A stretch of DNA of 16,725 nt, taken from NCBI GenBank assembly GCA_003118195.1, contig BEXV01000682.1:62514-79238 (forward strand), written 5' to 3'. Below the pieces are notes generated by a model that worked only from the letters and a program-made list of their open reading frames with translations, ran no database searches and had not been told where the DNA came from. Shown one piece after another: positions 9,348 through 16,725 of this stretch; the stretch's first letter is position 1, and the number at the start of each line of letters is the position of its first letter. A program made the translations under genes and the position numbers. This DNA comes from Hemicentrotus pulcherrimus. Taxonomy: Eukaryota > Echinodermata > Echinoidea > Camarodonta > Strongylocentrotidae.

Positions 9348-10783
9348 TATTCTTTATCTCCATTTATGAACAGATTGTTATATAACTATTTTTGCAGGAA
9401 GGTAGATGTTTTATGTTTAGAGAAAAAAGAAATAAACTACTGTTATACACATTTGTTTCATTAATGAACTAGATTAAGCTATATAGATTATGGGGCTGTT
9501 GCGAGAATTTATGATGAAATTTGATTGCATTTATTAGCAGACTGTCTTGACCAGACTTCATTTCTGATATGGTCATGCCAGCCATGTAACTTTTATATTT
9601 GCAAGATACCAATGAAAATTCTCGTGAAATCAGGAGTGCCTCAAATTTTAAAGATGGTGCTGCATAAACCCTTGTATATACAGTCAAACTTGCTTTAGTG
9701 ATCTCCTGTCTACAAAGACCACATGTTTTGTTTCCATTAAAAATGTTTTTTTTTTATTGAAACATGTACTTAAGACACCTGTACATAAAGACCACCTGCC
9801 TATAATGATCACCTGCCTCTAATGATCACTTTTCTTGTCTCCCTTGGGTGGTCTATAGAGACAGGATTTGCTTTATTAGGCATTGTCCTGTAGAATTGAA
9901 AGCCATATGTAATGACAGTAATGATGTAGTACATTGATTTCTTTTTAATCAACTGTAATGCTTGAAAAAATTTTCCTGATGAACTTTTTTAATGTTGTAA
10001 GTGGTCAAGATCTGCAAAAGTTTCACCTTGTGAAAACAGCTGTAATTCATTTTTAAGTTGAAAGAATTCTATGATTGCTCAAAGATTATAATCTTGGAAT
10101 TGTTTTGCAATAATTTCCTCATCAGTCACAAGCAAATGAAAATTGATCTGTTTTATAATTCTATCTTGCAGGAGATGATCCACATTGCAGATACCAAGGT
10201 GGCCCGTCGCTATGGTGATTTCTTCATCCGTCAAATTCACAAATTCCATGATGTAAGTAAAATCATACAATAATTCAAATTATCACTAAACATATCAAAG
10301 CATTAAGTGAAATTAAACACTTTTGGGCAGTTATAAAATCAGCACAAAATATTACTTAAAAATATTACTTTTCCATGTGACTGGCTTTAGAGCATCAAAA
10401 ACTAGTGTGGCAATTGTAACATTTCCATTGGTACTTAAAAGTATACTTAGCTGTGAACCAAATTGTGTTCAGCTAGAACCACACTACTGGTCTGATGTCC
10501 CTATGATCCTGAGCAGAGGTAGCCCTTTCCTTTTCCAAGGAAGCATGAGATCTCTTGAAATGAGATTTTCTTAATTTTAAGACTATTCAGATCCTCTGCC
10601 ATTTAGATTTACATGTTTGAATGTTTTTTTTTCAAATGCTATTGCAACTTCTTTCATAATCGGATCTTAGTGGGATTGTATAGTGTGCGTTGGGCTTTAG
10701 TTGAAAATAGATGATGACCTGTTGATTTTCTCATTCTCTTTCAGTTGAACCGGAATCTGAAAAAGATTGCTACTTCAAACTAG
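203..10783 (+). CDS. EIF3L: eukaryotic translation initiation factor 3 subunit L, 16 exons, 5'-partial
   Basis: Subunit L of the cytosolic eIF3 complex, which binds the 40S ribosome and helps recruit mRNA and initiator tRNA. Sixteen exons with GT..AG borders splice in frame to about 523 residues plus TAG; the animal protein is about 560, so only the N-terminus is missing. Conserved blocks appear in family order: LYKELYYRH (exon 3), [15 protein letters not shown] (exon 4), [16 protein letters not shown] (exon 5), [13 protein letters not shown] (exon 7), [10 protein letters not shown] and [11 protein letters not shown] (exon 8), [16 protein letters not shown] (exon 9), PMRIDES (exon 10), [12 protein letters not shown] (exon 12), [14 protein letters not shown] (exon 14) and [18 protein letters not shown] (exon 15). 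The N-terminal half is helical, TPR-like; the C-terminal part, roughly exons 9-15, is the PCI domain that packs against other eIF3 subunits. All 16 exons are open, so the gene appears intact. Identification is by recalled similarity to animal EIF3L; exon borders are inferred from frame and splice consensus. Confidence 0.97.
366..1042 (+). other. EIF3L: EIF3L intron a
   Basis: Donor gtaagt, acceptor ttgatcacag. The first third is a MITE-like element (443-648). The remainder (649-1042) is AT-rich, with nothing recognised. Confidence 0.85.
443..648 (+). mobile_element. MITE-like element, family A copy 1
   Basis: Terminal inverted repeats tctttaaagcc (start) and ggcctttaaaga (end) bound about 205 bp. 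The interior is clearly related to 8073-8246 in the same orientation: acttgtagctac, atgttaattgagagct and ccacctgtcagtgaccac are shared in order. There is no coding capacity, so this is probably a non-autonomous DNA transposon. Confidence 0.7.
1043..1122 (+). CDS. EIF3L: EIF3L exon b
   Basis: Acceptor tttgatcacag, donor gtaggt. It completes the Thr codon, then reads [20 protein letters not shown] and ends with the first base of an Asp codon (phase 1). It aligns with the family segment KLTERFFKNTPWPEAEAI. Confidence 0.93.
1123..1987 (+). other. EIF3L: EIF3L intron b
   Basis: 865 bp, donor gtaggt, acceptor ctctgcag. It holds a small hairpin around 1289-1327 (actaattgg / ccaattagt) and an AAT-repeat plus AGCGCT-type repeat (1462-1545). 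The rest is AT-rich, with nothing else recognised. Confidence 0.8.
1462..1545 (+). repeat. AAT microsatellite with AGCGCT-core dispersed repeat
   Basis: (AAT)n leads into gtggctataaagcgcttt, then tctgagcgctatacaatc. A similar layout ((AAT)n, tatagagcgc, ggcgct) occurs at 9105-9190. This resembles a short repeat common in marine invertebrate genomes; the assignment rests on recall and is tentative. Confidence 0.45.
1988..2049 (+). CDS. EIF3L: EIF3L exon c
   Basis: Acceptor ctctgcag, donor gtgaga, ends in phase 0. It encodes the nearly invariant [19 protein letters not shown]. Confidence 0.97.
2050..2445 (+). other. EIF3L: EIF3L intron c with degenerate direct repeats
   Basis: 396 bp, donor gtgaga, acceptor tttttag. 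Internal repeats: ttagtcagatt occurs at 2130-2140 and 2223-2233, and agagaggcagttt recurs at 2143-2155 and 2307-2319, followed in both by ttcc. This suggests old local duplication. Nothing else is recognised. Confidence 0.7.
2446..2515 (+). CDS. EIF3L: EIF3L exon d
   Basis: A long pyrimidine tract and tttttag precede it; donor gtaagt; ends in phase 1. It encodes [19 protein letters not shown] followed by NYIL. Confidence 0.97.
2516..2848 (+). other. EIF3L: EIF3L intron d
   Basis: 333 bp of AT-rich intron, donor gtaagt, acceptor aatttcag. I see no repeat, gene or RNA in it. Confidence 0.8.
2849..2925 (+). CDS. EIF3L: EIF3L exon e
   Basis: Acceptor aatttcag, donor gtgtga, ends in phase 0. It encodes the Asn split with exon d and the very conserved [16 protein letters not shown]. 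Confidence 0.97.
2926..3442 (+). other. EIF3L: EIF3L intron e
   Basis: 517 bp, strongly AT-rich, with a purine-rich patch (about 3026-3080). Open frames on the minus strand here are low-complexity Lys/Tyr/Ile/Phe translations and do not look coding. Confidence 0.8.
3443..3523 (+). CDS. EIF3L: EIF3L exon f
   Basis: Twenty-seven whole codons (phase 0-0), [12 protein letters not shown] through KANPK. The acceptor is gattttaaag, so the base at -3 is A rather than the usual pyrimidine. Donor gtatgt. Confidence 0.93.
3524..4150 (+). other. EIF3L: EIF3L intron f
   Basis: 627 bp, donor gtatgt, acceptor cataaatcag. I see no recognisable element; a minus-strand open frame across 3485-3871 looks fortuitous. 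Confidence 0.8.
4151..4241 (+). CDS. EIF3L: EIF3L exon g (exon 7 of the window)
   Basis: Acceptor cataaatcag, donor gtaaga, ends in phase 1. It encodes [19 protein letters not shown] and the linker up to GSG. A decayed partial copy of this exon and its downstream intron lies at 4412-4559. Confidence 0.96.
4333..4400 (+). mobile_element. tRNA-derived SINE fragment (degenerate)
   Basis: tggctcagtggtagagc fits a Pol III A box and ggttcaaaacc an approximate B box. The intervening ggtcttgcaacc resembles an anticodon arm. The T-stem does not pair well and there is no acceptor stem, so it is not a working tRNA. It sits at the junction between exon g and its decayed copy. Confidence 0.5.
4412..4559 (+). 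pseudogene. ghost duplicate of EIF3L exon g and following intron
   Basis: Blocks shared in order with 4153-4337 are ctggaatgtcca, ctcaatgttct, tgattgctt, tgataaga and acttccaga, followed by a purine-rich gaagaaaat..aagga end. Relative to exon g the copy lacks a CA pair after tcca (a frameshift) and about 35-50 bp covering the exon end and splice donor, so it cannot be a working alternative exon. Most likely it is an old tandem duplication of about 260 bp that has decayed. Confidence 0.65.
4725..4824 (-). repeat. dispersed repeat, family C, minus copy
   Basis: Read on the minus strand, this segment matches 5811-5906 on the plus strand, including a perfect run of about 30 bases from tatgaattgctaagg to agtatgtcact, then attcagtgctatgtg and tttgctgtt. 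Whether it is a transposon end or a duplicated segment is unknown. Confidence 0.8.
4919..5076 (+). CDS. EIF3L: EIF3L exon h (exon 8 of the window)
   Basis: Acceptor atttacag, donor gtatgt at 5077. Fifty-two whole codons follow the split Val: an acidic [11 protein letters not shown] linker, then [19 protein letters not shown] and [23 protein letters not shown]-like element sits about 10 bp inside the following intron. Confidence 0.97.
5083..5213 (+). mobile_element. MITE-like element next to the exon h splice donor
   Basis: Inverted ends: ccagggcccatcttacaaag starts at 5087, and its near-exact complement (ctttgtaagatggggccctgg, one extra G) ends at 5213. The pairing continues inward (gagtt / aactc, then gatcgcaa / ctgcgattgat), giving a foldback of about 127 bp. 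It is bounded by ggtatgt on both sides (5076-5082 and 5212-5218), a possible target-site duplication. No coding capacity. Confidence 0.8.
5339..5444 (+). mobile_element. short inverted-repeat element
   Basis: Left end taattaatgttgtattaacc (5339-5358) and right end ggtttatacaacgttaatta (5425-5444) are reverse complements at 18 of 20 positions. The interior includes ggtgtgcgtcttatacacag, like sequences seen in invertebrate MITEs. Exact limits are uncertain. Confidence 0.6.
5568..5738 (+). CDS. EIF3L: EIF3L exon i (exon 9 of the window)
   Basis: Fifty-seven whole codons (phase 0-0), [19 protein letters not shown] through TGSYQVDV; donor gtgagt. It encodes helices entering the PCI region. A GGT-rich tract starts about 14 bp after the exon. 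Confidence 0.97.
5752..5810 (+). repeat. (GGT)n microsatellite
   Basis: Imperfect GGT/GAT repeat ending in an uninterrupted (GGT) run, about 14 bp after the exon i donor. If the intron were retained it would read as a Gly/Asp run. It is not part of the protein. Confidence 0.9.
5811..5906 (+). repeat. dispersed repeat, family C, plus copy
   Basis: Plus-strand partner of 4725-4824, in the intron after exon i, so exons h and i lie between two complementary segments. Differences are confined to a few substitutions and an indel of about 5 bp in the middle. Confidence 0.8.
6241..6374 (+). CDS. EIF3L: EIF3L exon j
   Basis: Acceptor gatatatcag, donor gtgagt, ends in phase 2. It encodes [20 protein letters not shown], then [18 protein letters not shown]. 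Its last codon (GG|A) makes the GD that opens the next family block. Confidence 0.96.
6435..6752 (-). pseudogene. LINE retrotransposon 3' end (C-terminal tail of reverse-transcriptase ORF), broken
   Basis: On the minus strand one frame reads [14 protein letters not shown] and [18 protein letters not shown] second frame then continues with [34 protein letters not shown] and VRACST before a TAG (6439-6441). Together these follow the C-terminal tail of non-LTR retrotransposon polyproteins (RFAGHC..RGRP..Y.DQL..DTG....EL...M.DR..W), with at least one frameshift near the GHCWRG segment. The stop is followed at once by a short TAG/TAGT repeat, as at the 3' end of some LINEs. It is 5'-truncated and non-functional. 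The clade (CR1- or RTE-like) is not decidable by eye. Confidence 0.75.
7071..7242 (+). mobile_element. MITE-like element, family B copy 1
   Basis: Ends atacagtcaaatctgc (7071-7086) and acaggttgcactgtat (7227-7242) are imperfect inverted repeats. The interior carries ctacaaagaccac, cattgaaacatgtac, accacctgcctataaagac and gggtggtctttatagac, shared with 9678-9878. No coding capacity. Confidence 0.7.
7280..7453 (+). CDS. EIF3L: EIF3L exon k
   Basis: Acceptor tttctgcag, donor gtaggt, ends in phase 2. It encodes [20 protein letters not shown], a variable SPSSSKEP stretch, then [19 protein letters not shown]. Confidence 0.96.
7454..7959 (+). other. EIF3L: EIF3L intron k
   Basis: 506 bp, donor gtaggt, acceptor tctctcaag. 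Its main content is a tandem duplication of about 80 bp (7697-7776 and 7803-7878). The first 240 bp show nothing recognised. Confidence 0.75.
7697..7878 (+). repeat. tandem duplication of an ~80-bp intronic segment
   Basis: tgattataa..caatgatgaa..agctga..gtttaggaaattgtt..ctatacatactttt..agttcagt at 7697-7776 recurs at 7803-7878 with substitutions and small indels; the unit period is about 105 bp. Neither copy has a plausible snoRNA box layout. Confidence 0.75.
7960..8017 (+). CDS. EIF3L: EIF3L exon l
   Basis: It encodes [19 protein letters not shown]. The acceptor is tctctcaag (A at -3) and the donor gtaaaa is weak, so this small exon has two less-than-ideal splice sites. It ends in phase 0. 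Confidence 0.93.
8018..8538 (+). other. EIF3L: EIF3L intron l
   Basis: 521 bp, donor gtaaaa, acceptor tcttacag. It holds MITE family A copy 2 (8073-8246). The rest (8247-8538) is AT-rich, with nothing recognised. Confidence 0.8.
8073..8246 (+). mobile_element. MITE-like element, family A copy 2
   Basis: This copy has terminal repeats around cctgtctgcacta (8077-8089) and tagtgcagacag (8227-8238), with the same interior blocks as 443-648. The ends differ from copy 1, so either the copies belong to subfamilies or one set of ends is eroded. It lies in the intron between exons l and m. Confidence 0.7.
8539..8577 (+). CDS. EIF3L: EIF3L exon m (39-nt mini-exon)
   Basis: Thirteen whole codons, [13 protein letters not shown], between tcttacag and gtacgt. 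It is very short but in frame, and matches the family segment before HKMKNLVW. Skipping it would keep the frame. Confidence 0.93.
8578..8934 (+). other. EIF3L: EIF3L intron m
   Basis: 357 bp, donor gtacgt, acceptor tttatgcag. It contains a perfect 11-bp hairpin (8752-8779) and a short TA-rich run (about 8782-8803). Confidence 0.8.
8752..8779. repeat. perfect 11-bp hairpin
   Basis: gtgatacaaag, a 6-nt loop (accaaa), then ctttgtatcac. It is not followed by a T-run or any box that would suggest a function. Confidence 0.7.
8935..9027 (+). CDS. EIF3L: EIF3L exon n
   Basis: Thirty-one codons between tttatgcag and gtgagt, encoding [14 protein letters not shown] and [15 protein letters not shown], the winged-helix part of the PCI domain. 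An unused acceptor-like tttcacag lies about 40 bp upstream. Confidence 0.97.
9105..9190 (+). repeat. AAT microsatellite with AGCGC-core dispersed repeat, second copy
   Basis: (ATA)n/(AAT)n followed by aacttatagagcgcacacac and ctcatggcgctagctcagc. It matches 1462-1545 in layout but is diverged. It lies in the intron between exons n and o. Confidence 0.45.
9307..9344. repeat. (AT)19 microsatellite
   Basis: An uninterrupted AT dinucleotide run of 38 bp, probably length-polymorphic. Confidence 0.95.
9678..9878 (+). mobile_element. MITE-like element, family B copy 2
   Basis: Same order of blocks as 7071-7242: atacagtcaaacttgcttta, tctacaaagaccacat, attgaaacatgtac, gaccacctgcctataa, tcttgtctccctt and gggtggtctatagagacagg. 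Here the unit tgatcacctgcct..aa is expanded in tandem (about 9788-9830). The right end is more eroded than in copy 1. Confidence 0.65.
10172..10252 (+). CDS. EIF3L: EIF3L exon o
   Basis: Twenty-seven codons between tcttgcag and gtaagt, [18 protein letters not shown] then IRQIHKFHD. This is one of the most conserved EIF3L blocks. Confidence 0.98.
10253..10744 (+). other. EIF3L: EIF3L intron o
   Basis: 492 bp, donor gtaagt, acceptor ctctttcag. I see no element or RNA in it. Confidence 0.8.
10745..10783 (+). CDS. EIF3L: EIF3L terminal coding exon
   Basis: Acceptor ctctttcag, then [12 protein letters not shown] and TAG at 10781-10783. The family C-terminus is also a short basic tail after LNR, so this is the natural stop. 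Confidence 0.93.
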   Translation: MNRNLKKIATSN

Positions 10784-11115
10784 TGCGCATCTTACAAATA
10801 AAGAAACATCCAAATAATGATGTCAACTTCAAACAGCAGTCAGGACTTTGGGGTAACATGGCTGCAACATGAACTTTTTGCGGAAGAAACATCTACTCTT
10901 CAAAACACTGGGAACAATATTTAGTATGGATAGAAGTTGTGGTAGCTTTTGTGGCAGCAACAAGTGTGACAATAGGTGGACATGTTTGACACCTTTCTGG
11001 AAACATGCACCAATCAAGTTTCCTCCCTTATTCTTTTGTTGGAATTGTTATGATTTAATATGCATGGAATTTCTTCCAGTAGTATGTTTCAAATAAACTA
11101 TATTACATTTCTCTT
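10784..11115 (+). other. EIF3L: EIF3L 3' UTR
   Basis: AT-rich sequence after the stop. A first AATAAA (10797-10802) is only about 14 nt past the stop. The second (11092-11097), followed by a T-rich stretch, is the more likely cleavage signal, giving a UTR of roughly 330 nt. The cleavage site itself is inferred. Confidence 0.65.
11092..11097 (+). terminator. EIF3L: poly(A) signal AATAAA of EIF3L
   Basis: A canonical hexamer about 310 bp after the stop, followed within 30 bp by T-rich sequence (ctcttttatcttttgatttt), as expected of a downstream element. Confidence 0.65.
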
Positions 11116-11448
11116 TTATCTTTTGATTTTAATTTTCAAAAGAATATTTTAGATTTTTATGCAAATGGACCATGCAAAGAATAATGTAATCATCTGTACA
11201 TGAAATATTGTGATGAGCCAGCTGTCATTACCCCTTTCAGTAGGGGAGGGGAAGAAAAATATTGGAAAACTTGATAAAACTAGTCTCAAAACGTGAAAGA
11301 TTATTCGTTAAATCTTACCCTCATCAGGAAGTTATTTCCTCCCCAGTGATTGTTATTTCATGCTATTGAAAGCTCTTTGCAGTGTTGGTATAGGTGTTGG
11401 CTTAGAACTCCAAATATCAAACTATAAATCAATGATTATAAATTATGA

Positions 11449-11470
11449 TTTTTTTTTTTGGGGGGGGGGG
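11449..11470. repeat. T11G11 homopolymer pair
   Basis: Eleven T directly followed by eleven G. It is a simple repeat or a possible assembly or sequencing trouble spot. Confidence 0.9.
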
Positions 11471-12527
11471 ACCTTAGTCAACAAACATAGTTTATTACCT
11501 ATCGTACAGCTACTAAAAGATATACTGATCTACTGCAAGTCCACACATTCCATTTGTTATGCCTTATAAAAAGAAGGAATTTCCTATGAACGAGCACACT
11601 AACTTTTTTCAGAACGGGGGCTAGATGGTATTTTTAATAATGTGTACCGGTATGCATGAGCCCTATTTGGGAGTCTGGACTTCAATTTTTGCATTTTTGC
11701 GTCCCAGGTACCTGTTAGTGTCAAGCCCTTATTGCAACCCATTGGAATGTTTCTACGACAAACCAAGGGTTGGATGATGTATGAATTCTGGATAGCTTCT
11801 GTTATATTTGCTGTTCCTCTGTCACACAATTGTTCAGGAATACTTAAGAAGCCAAACTCAAAAGGATTTTCTTTTAATTTTCATTCTGTCATTAGTTTTA
11901 AAGAAACAGAACTAGATAATAAAAAAAGTTAGTTATAAAACCATTGGTAGTCATATGGTAGTCATATGGTTTCACAAAGGTGCATGTATGTATTATCTTC
12001 TTTTGGCATATTTTTTGAAAGATTTGTGATATACCGGGTATTTATTATGAAAGAAAGTAAGAAGTAACATGTCTTGATAGACTTTGCATGAGAAATTTTG
12101 AGACATTTCTTTGCCCCTCTTTACTAACCGGTATCTATTAATAAACAGATATTTTATGAGATGTTCTGTTTATTAGTAAGTCCCATATGCAACCATGGGC
12201 ATGTATTTTATTATCAAATAAACATTAGTAATTGTGTGCATGTGATCGTTCACAGAAAATGTAATTTTGTCTCATCCATATTTATGTGGTATTAGAATTG
12301 GCTAGGTTAGTTGTTGAAATTTTCTGGTAAAGAACGCTGTACAATGGATTCAAATTTTGTTTAATCATTGTACATGTGCGTAACAGAATTCGATGCTATG
12401 ATGTTATTAGTGCATCATGAATTAAACAAATGTGACATTAGAATCTCTCTTTGTCTGTATATTCTGCTTTAATCTGCCTCTCAGTGTTGGTATGTGCCTG
12501 TGAATTTTGCATTCAACAAGTGTTTAA

Positions 12528-12880
12528 AGCCCCTCTAAAGTGTTTGGAGCCCCAAATTCGCCAACAATGTGATGGCAAAATTACACTTAAATTGTATCAT
12601 AATGTGAAAGAGGATGTCATTTACGACACACTTCTGCAAAGGTTTTCCTCCCAAAAAATGAGTTTGAAGACAATGGTGATAAAAGACTACATAATTTTGT
12701 TATTTGGTTTGTATGCTGAAAACCTGAATTTTGTGTTTTCATCATTATTTGACTTCAAACACATGTTTTGAAAATCTTGTGGAAATGTGTCTTTAGTGAC
12801 ATCCTCTTTCACATTATGATACAATTTAAGTGAAATTTGCCATCAAATCTTTGGGGCTCCCAACACTTTACAGGGGGTTA
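12528..12880. mobile_element. foldback (long-TIR MITE-like) element
   Basis: The left arm from 12528 and the reverse complement of the right arm ending at 12880 align over roughly 150 bp: taaagtgtt, ggagccccaaa, gatggcaaa and ttacacttaaattgtatcat versus ttcacttaaattgtatcat, then aatgtgaaagaggatgtca. Divergence rises toward the centre. TTAA flanks both sides (12524-12527 and 12881-12884), a possible TTAA target-site duplication as in piggyBac-type elements. There is no transposase. Confidence 0.75.
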
Positions 12881-13884
12881 TTAAAACTGTATGTTCATTT
12901 GAAAGTTCTTTGAAACGTGGACTGGCAAATATGTGATTTTGAAATGTGGGAAAGTTAGGTAATTGTCTTTGGCTCTGACCAGCTCTCGCTAAAAAGCTTT
13001 TAGGATATGCTCACAGTTTGATATCAAATTTGAAATATTATTTAAAAAATGATGATGGTCCGATATTTGTCACATAAAAGGCAATCTCATTTATGATGTT
13101 GTTCAAGAGATGGTACCTCTACAGTAAGAGAAAGACACTCATCTATTTGCCTCACTGTTTGATAGGAAATATTATCATAATCTTTTGTATTTTAACTTAT
13201 AATTAAATAATCAGAAAAAAACCTGCCCAAGATAGTGGGGTTAGAGTTCATGGCTAAACTGTTGCCAGCAGGGGTGTTAATTCATCCATTTTAGGGGGGG
13301 GCTGCATTTAATGTAGTTCAATGCTCACAGCTGATTTAAAGACAATTATAAGGGCACAAGTGTAGTCCCTCCCCCTCCCCCATCAATGCCCCTGTCCTGG
13401 TTACTTCCATATGCTAAGTGTTTCATTGAGTATTCCAAAACTTATACAAATGTAGAAGAAAAAAATCAACAACTATAATGAGAATACATTGGATTTTACT
13501 TTTATTATTACAGGTCACACAGCCTTATATAGAACTGGTAAAGACCTTGGGAATTTGGTTTTCTTAAAGCATGATCAGCCACAGAGTTAAGGTTTTATTG
13601 AGAATTGTGATAAAAAGGGTGATATTAAAATAATGCAGTGTCGATGTCAGGAGCTCAATCTGTACTGTCAATACTAATTATTGTAACTTTCTTGCTGACA
13701 TAACTGTTTAAAGATACAGATACCCAAGATATCTAATGGCACACAATAGATCTTCATTTCTTTTCAGAGCAAATGAGATACGTGTACGCACTACGTATAG
13801 TTATATTACGTGTCACAAGGAAATACCTATCCCATGACCAAACAGTTATTTTGGTGATTCCCCTAAAAAAAGATAACCGCACTT

Positions 13885-13990
13885 CGTAAACACACTCTCG
13901 CGTGGCACAGTATTGTGCGCATGCGTTAACTTATCGACGTTAATGTTGGAAAGATAGCGAGAGATACGAGAGCAGACTAAATAACAGTGA
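13885..13990 (+). promoter_or_regulatory. putative TMEM184 promoter
   Basis: A CpG-richer patch in AT-rich surroundings: actctcgcgtgg (about 13893-13904), the NRF1-like tgcgcatgcg (13916-13925), tatcgacgtt, then agcgagagatacgagag. No TATA box is near, consistent with a housekeeping CpG promoter. The exact TSS is unknown; I infer it lies around 13930-14000. Confidence 0.5.
13916..13925. promoter_or_regulatory. NRF1-like binding site
   Basis: tgcgcatgcg matches ten bases of the palindromic NRF1 consensus YGCGCAYGCGCR. It lies about 385 bp upstream of the TMEM184 start codon. Confidence 0.5.
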
Positions 13991-14308
13991 ACATATCGTT
14001 GATATTAATCCTTTGTTTCACAGTGATTAAGTTATTTAGATCATCAGAATCATCGCGACATTTACATTCTTGGAGGAAATAGTTCTTTGAGAACCGAATC
14101 ACCATCTGAAAGTGGTAAATATAGAGGTCGATCTCGTTACTTTTTACTCGGTTCATTGAGCTGCAGTCGAGCAGCTGCTTGAGAAAGTAGTTGACAGCGT
14201 ACGTGACGGACCGTGTCTGCCGGGCCACAGCGGCCTAGCCGGTAGCCCCTTCCTTGAGAGTTTCGCTTCGAAGCTCCATGAAGTTTGACTCTGATCTGCA
14301 ACATCAGG
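13991..14308 (+). other. probable TMEM184 5' UTR
   Basis: A GC-richer leader before the ATG at 14309. It includes a good acceptor-like sequence (cctttgtttcacag, AG at about 14022), so part could be an intron following a non-coding first exon. The minus-strand open frames across it are not supported by any family similarity. Confidence 0.45.

Positions 14309-16725
<2,417 letters not shown>

Larger units (their letters stand above)
9028..10171 (+). other. EIF3L: EIF3L intron n (longest intron)
   Basis: 1144 bp, donor gtgagt, acceptor tcttgcag. It contains an AAT/AGCGC repeat (9105-9190), an (AT)n run (9307-9344) and MITE family B copy 2 (9678-9878). The parts 9345-9677 and 9879-10171 are AT-rich, with nothing recognised. 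Confidence 0.8.
11116..13879. other. intergenic region between EIF3L and TMEM184
   Basis: No coding region is supported. Contents: a T11G11 tract (11449-11470), a small direct repeat ggtagtcatat (about 11946-11967), a foldback element (12528-12880) and short G- or C-rich runs (13294-13301, 13365-13381). The open frame at 12451-12771 lies mostly inside the foldback element and is not considered a gene. Confidence 0.7.

Noticed and set aside
10797..10802. AATAAA as the main EIF3L poly(A) signal
   Set aside because: It lies only about 14 nt after the stop. The AATAAA at 11092 with downstream T-rich sequence fits better, though alternative use cannot be excluded.
12451..12771. 106-codon open frame on the plus strand
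   Set aside because: Most of it lies inside the left half of the foldback element 12528-12880. The encoded sequence has no recognisable family, and no promoter or splice context supports it.

Overview
The window looks like nuclear DNA from a marine invertebrate. An echinoderm such as a sea urchin is my best guess, but a mollusc or hemichordate cannot be excluded. The reasons are AT-rich introns with canonical GT..AG borders, many short inverted-repeat elements (MITE-like), AAT-tailed repeats with AGCGCT cores, and two animal genes each cut into short exons. Nothing prokaryotic is present (no operons, CRISPR or plasmid features). The species assignment is inference.

Region 1 (about 1-11115, + strand) is nearly the whole gene for eukaryotic translation initiation factor 3 subunit L (EIF3L). 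Sixteen coding exons could be placed by eye. They join in frame from a split Gly codon at 203 to a TAG at 10781-10783 and encode about 523 residues. Only the N-terminal few dozen residues and the promoter lie left of the window. The 3' UTR is about 0.3 kb and ends near an AATAAA at 11092. The introns hold most of the structure in the window: MITE-like elements (443-648, 5083-5213, 5339-5444, 7071-7242, 8073-8246, 9678-9878), a LINE 3'-end fossil on the minus strand (about 6435-6752), a tRNA-like SINE fragment (about 4333-4400), a decayed duplicate of exon 7 (4412-4559), and a pair of inverted repeats (4725-4824 and 5811-5906) that bracket exons 8 and 9.

Region 2 (about 11116-13880) is a 2.8-kb intergenic stretch without a supportable gene. 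It contains a 353-bp foldback element with long imperfect arms (12528-12880) and a T11G11 tract (11449-11470).

Region 3 (about 13880-16725, + strand) is the 5' part of a TMEM184B/TMEM184A-type membrane protein gene. It has a CpG-richer promoter with an NRF1-like site (13916-13925), a 5' UTR with an overlapping upstream ORF (14278-14379), a first coding exon (14309-14551), a second coding exon (15530-15695), and the start of a long intron that runs off the window.

The two genes are tandem and head-to-tail. They encode proteins with unrelated jobs (translation initiation; a seven-helix membrane protein of the DUF300/Ost-alpha family), so no shared pathway is implied. From memory, both human orthologues lie in 22q13.1, so the adjacency may be a remnant of ancient linkage. 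I found no convincing new multi-gene system. The most interesting signals are intron-scale: the ghost exon, the element that appears to duplicate a splice donor, and the inverted repeats around exons 8-9.
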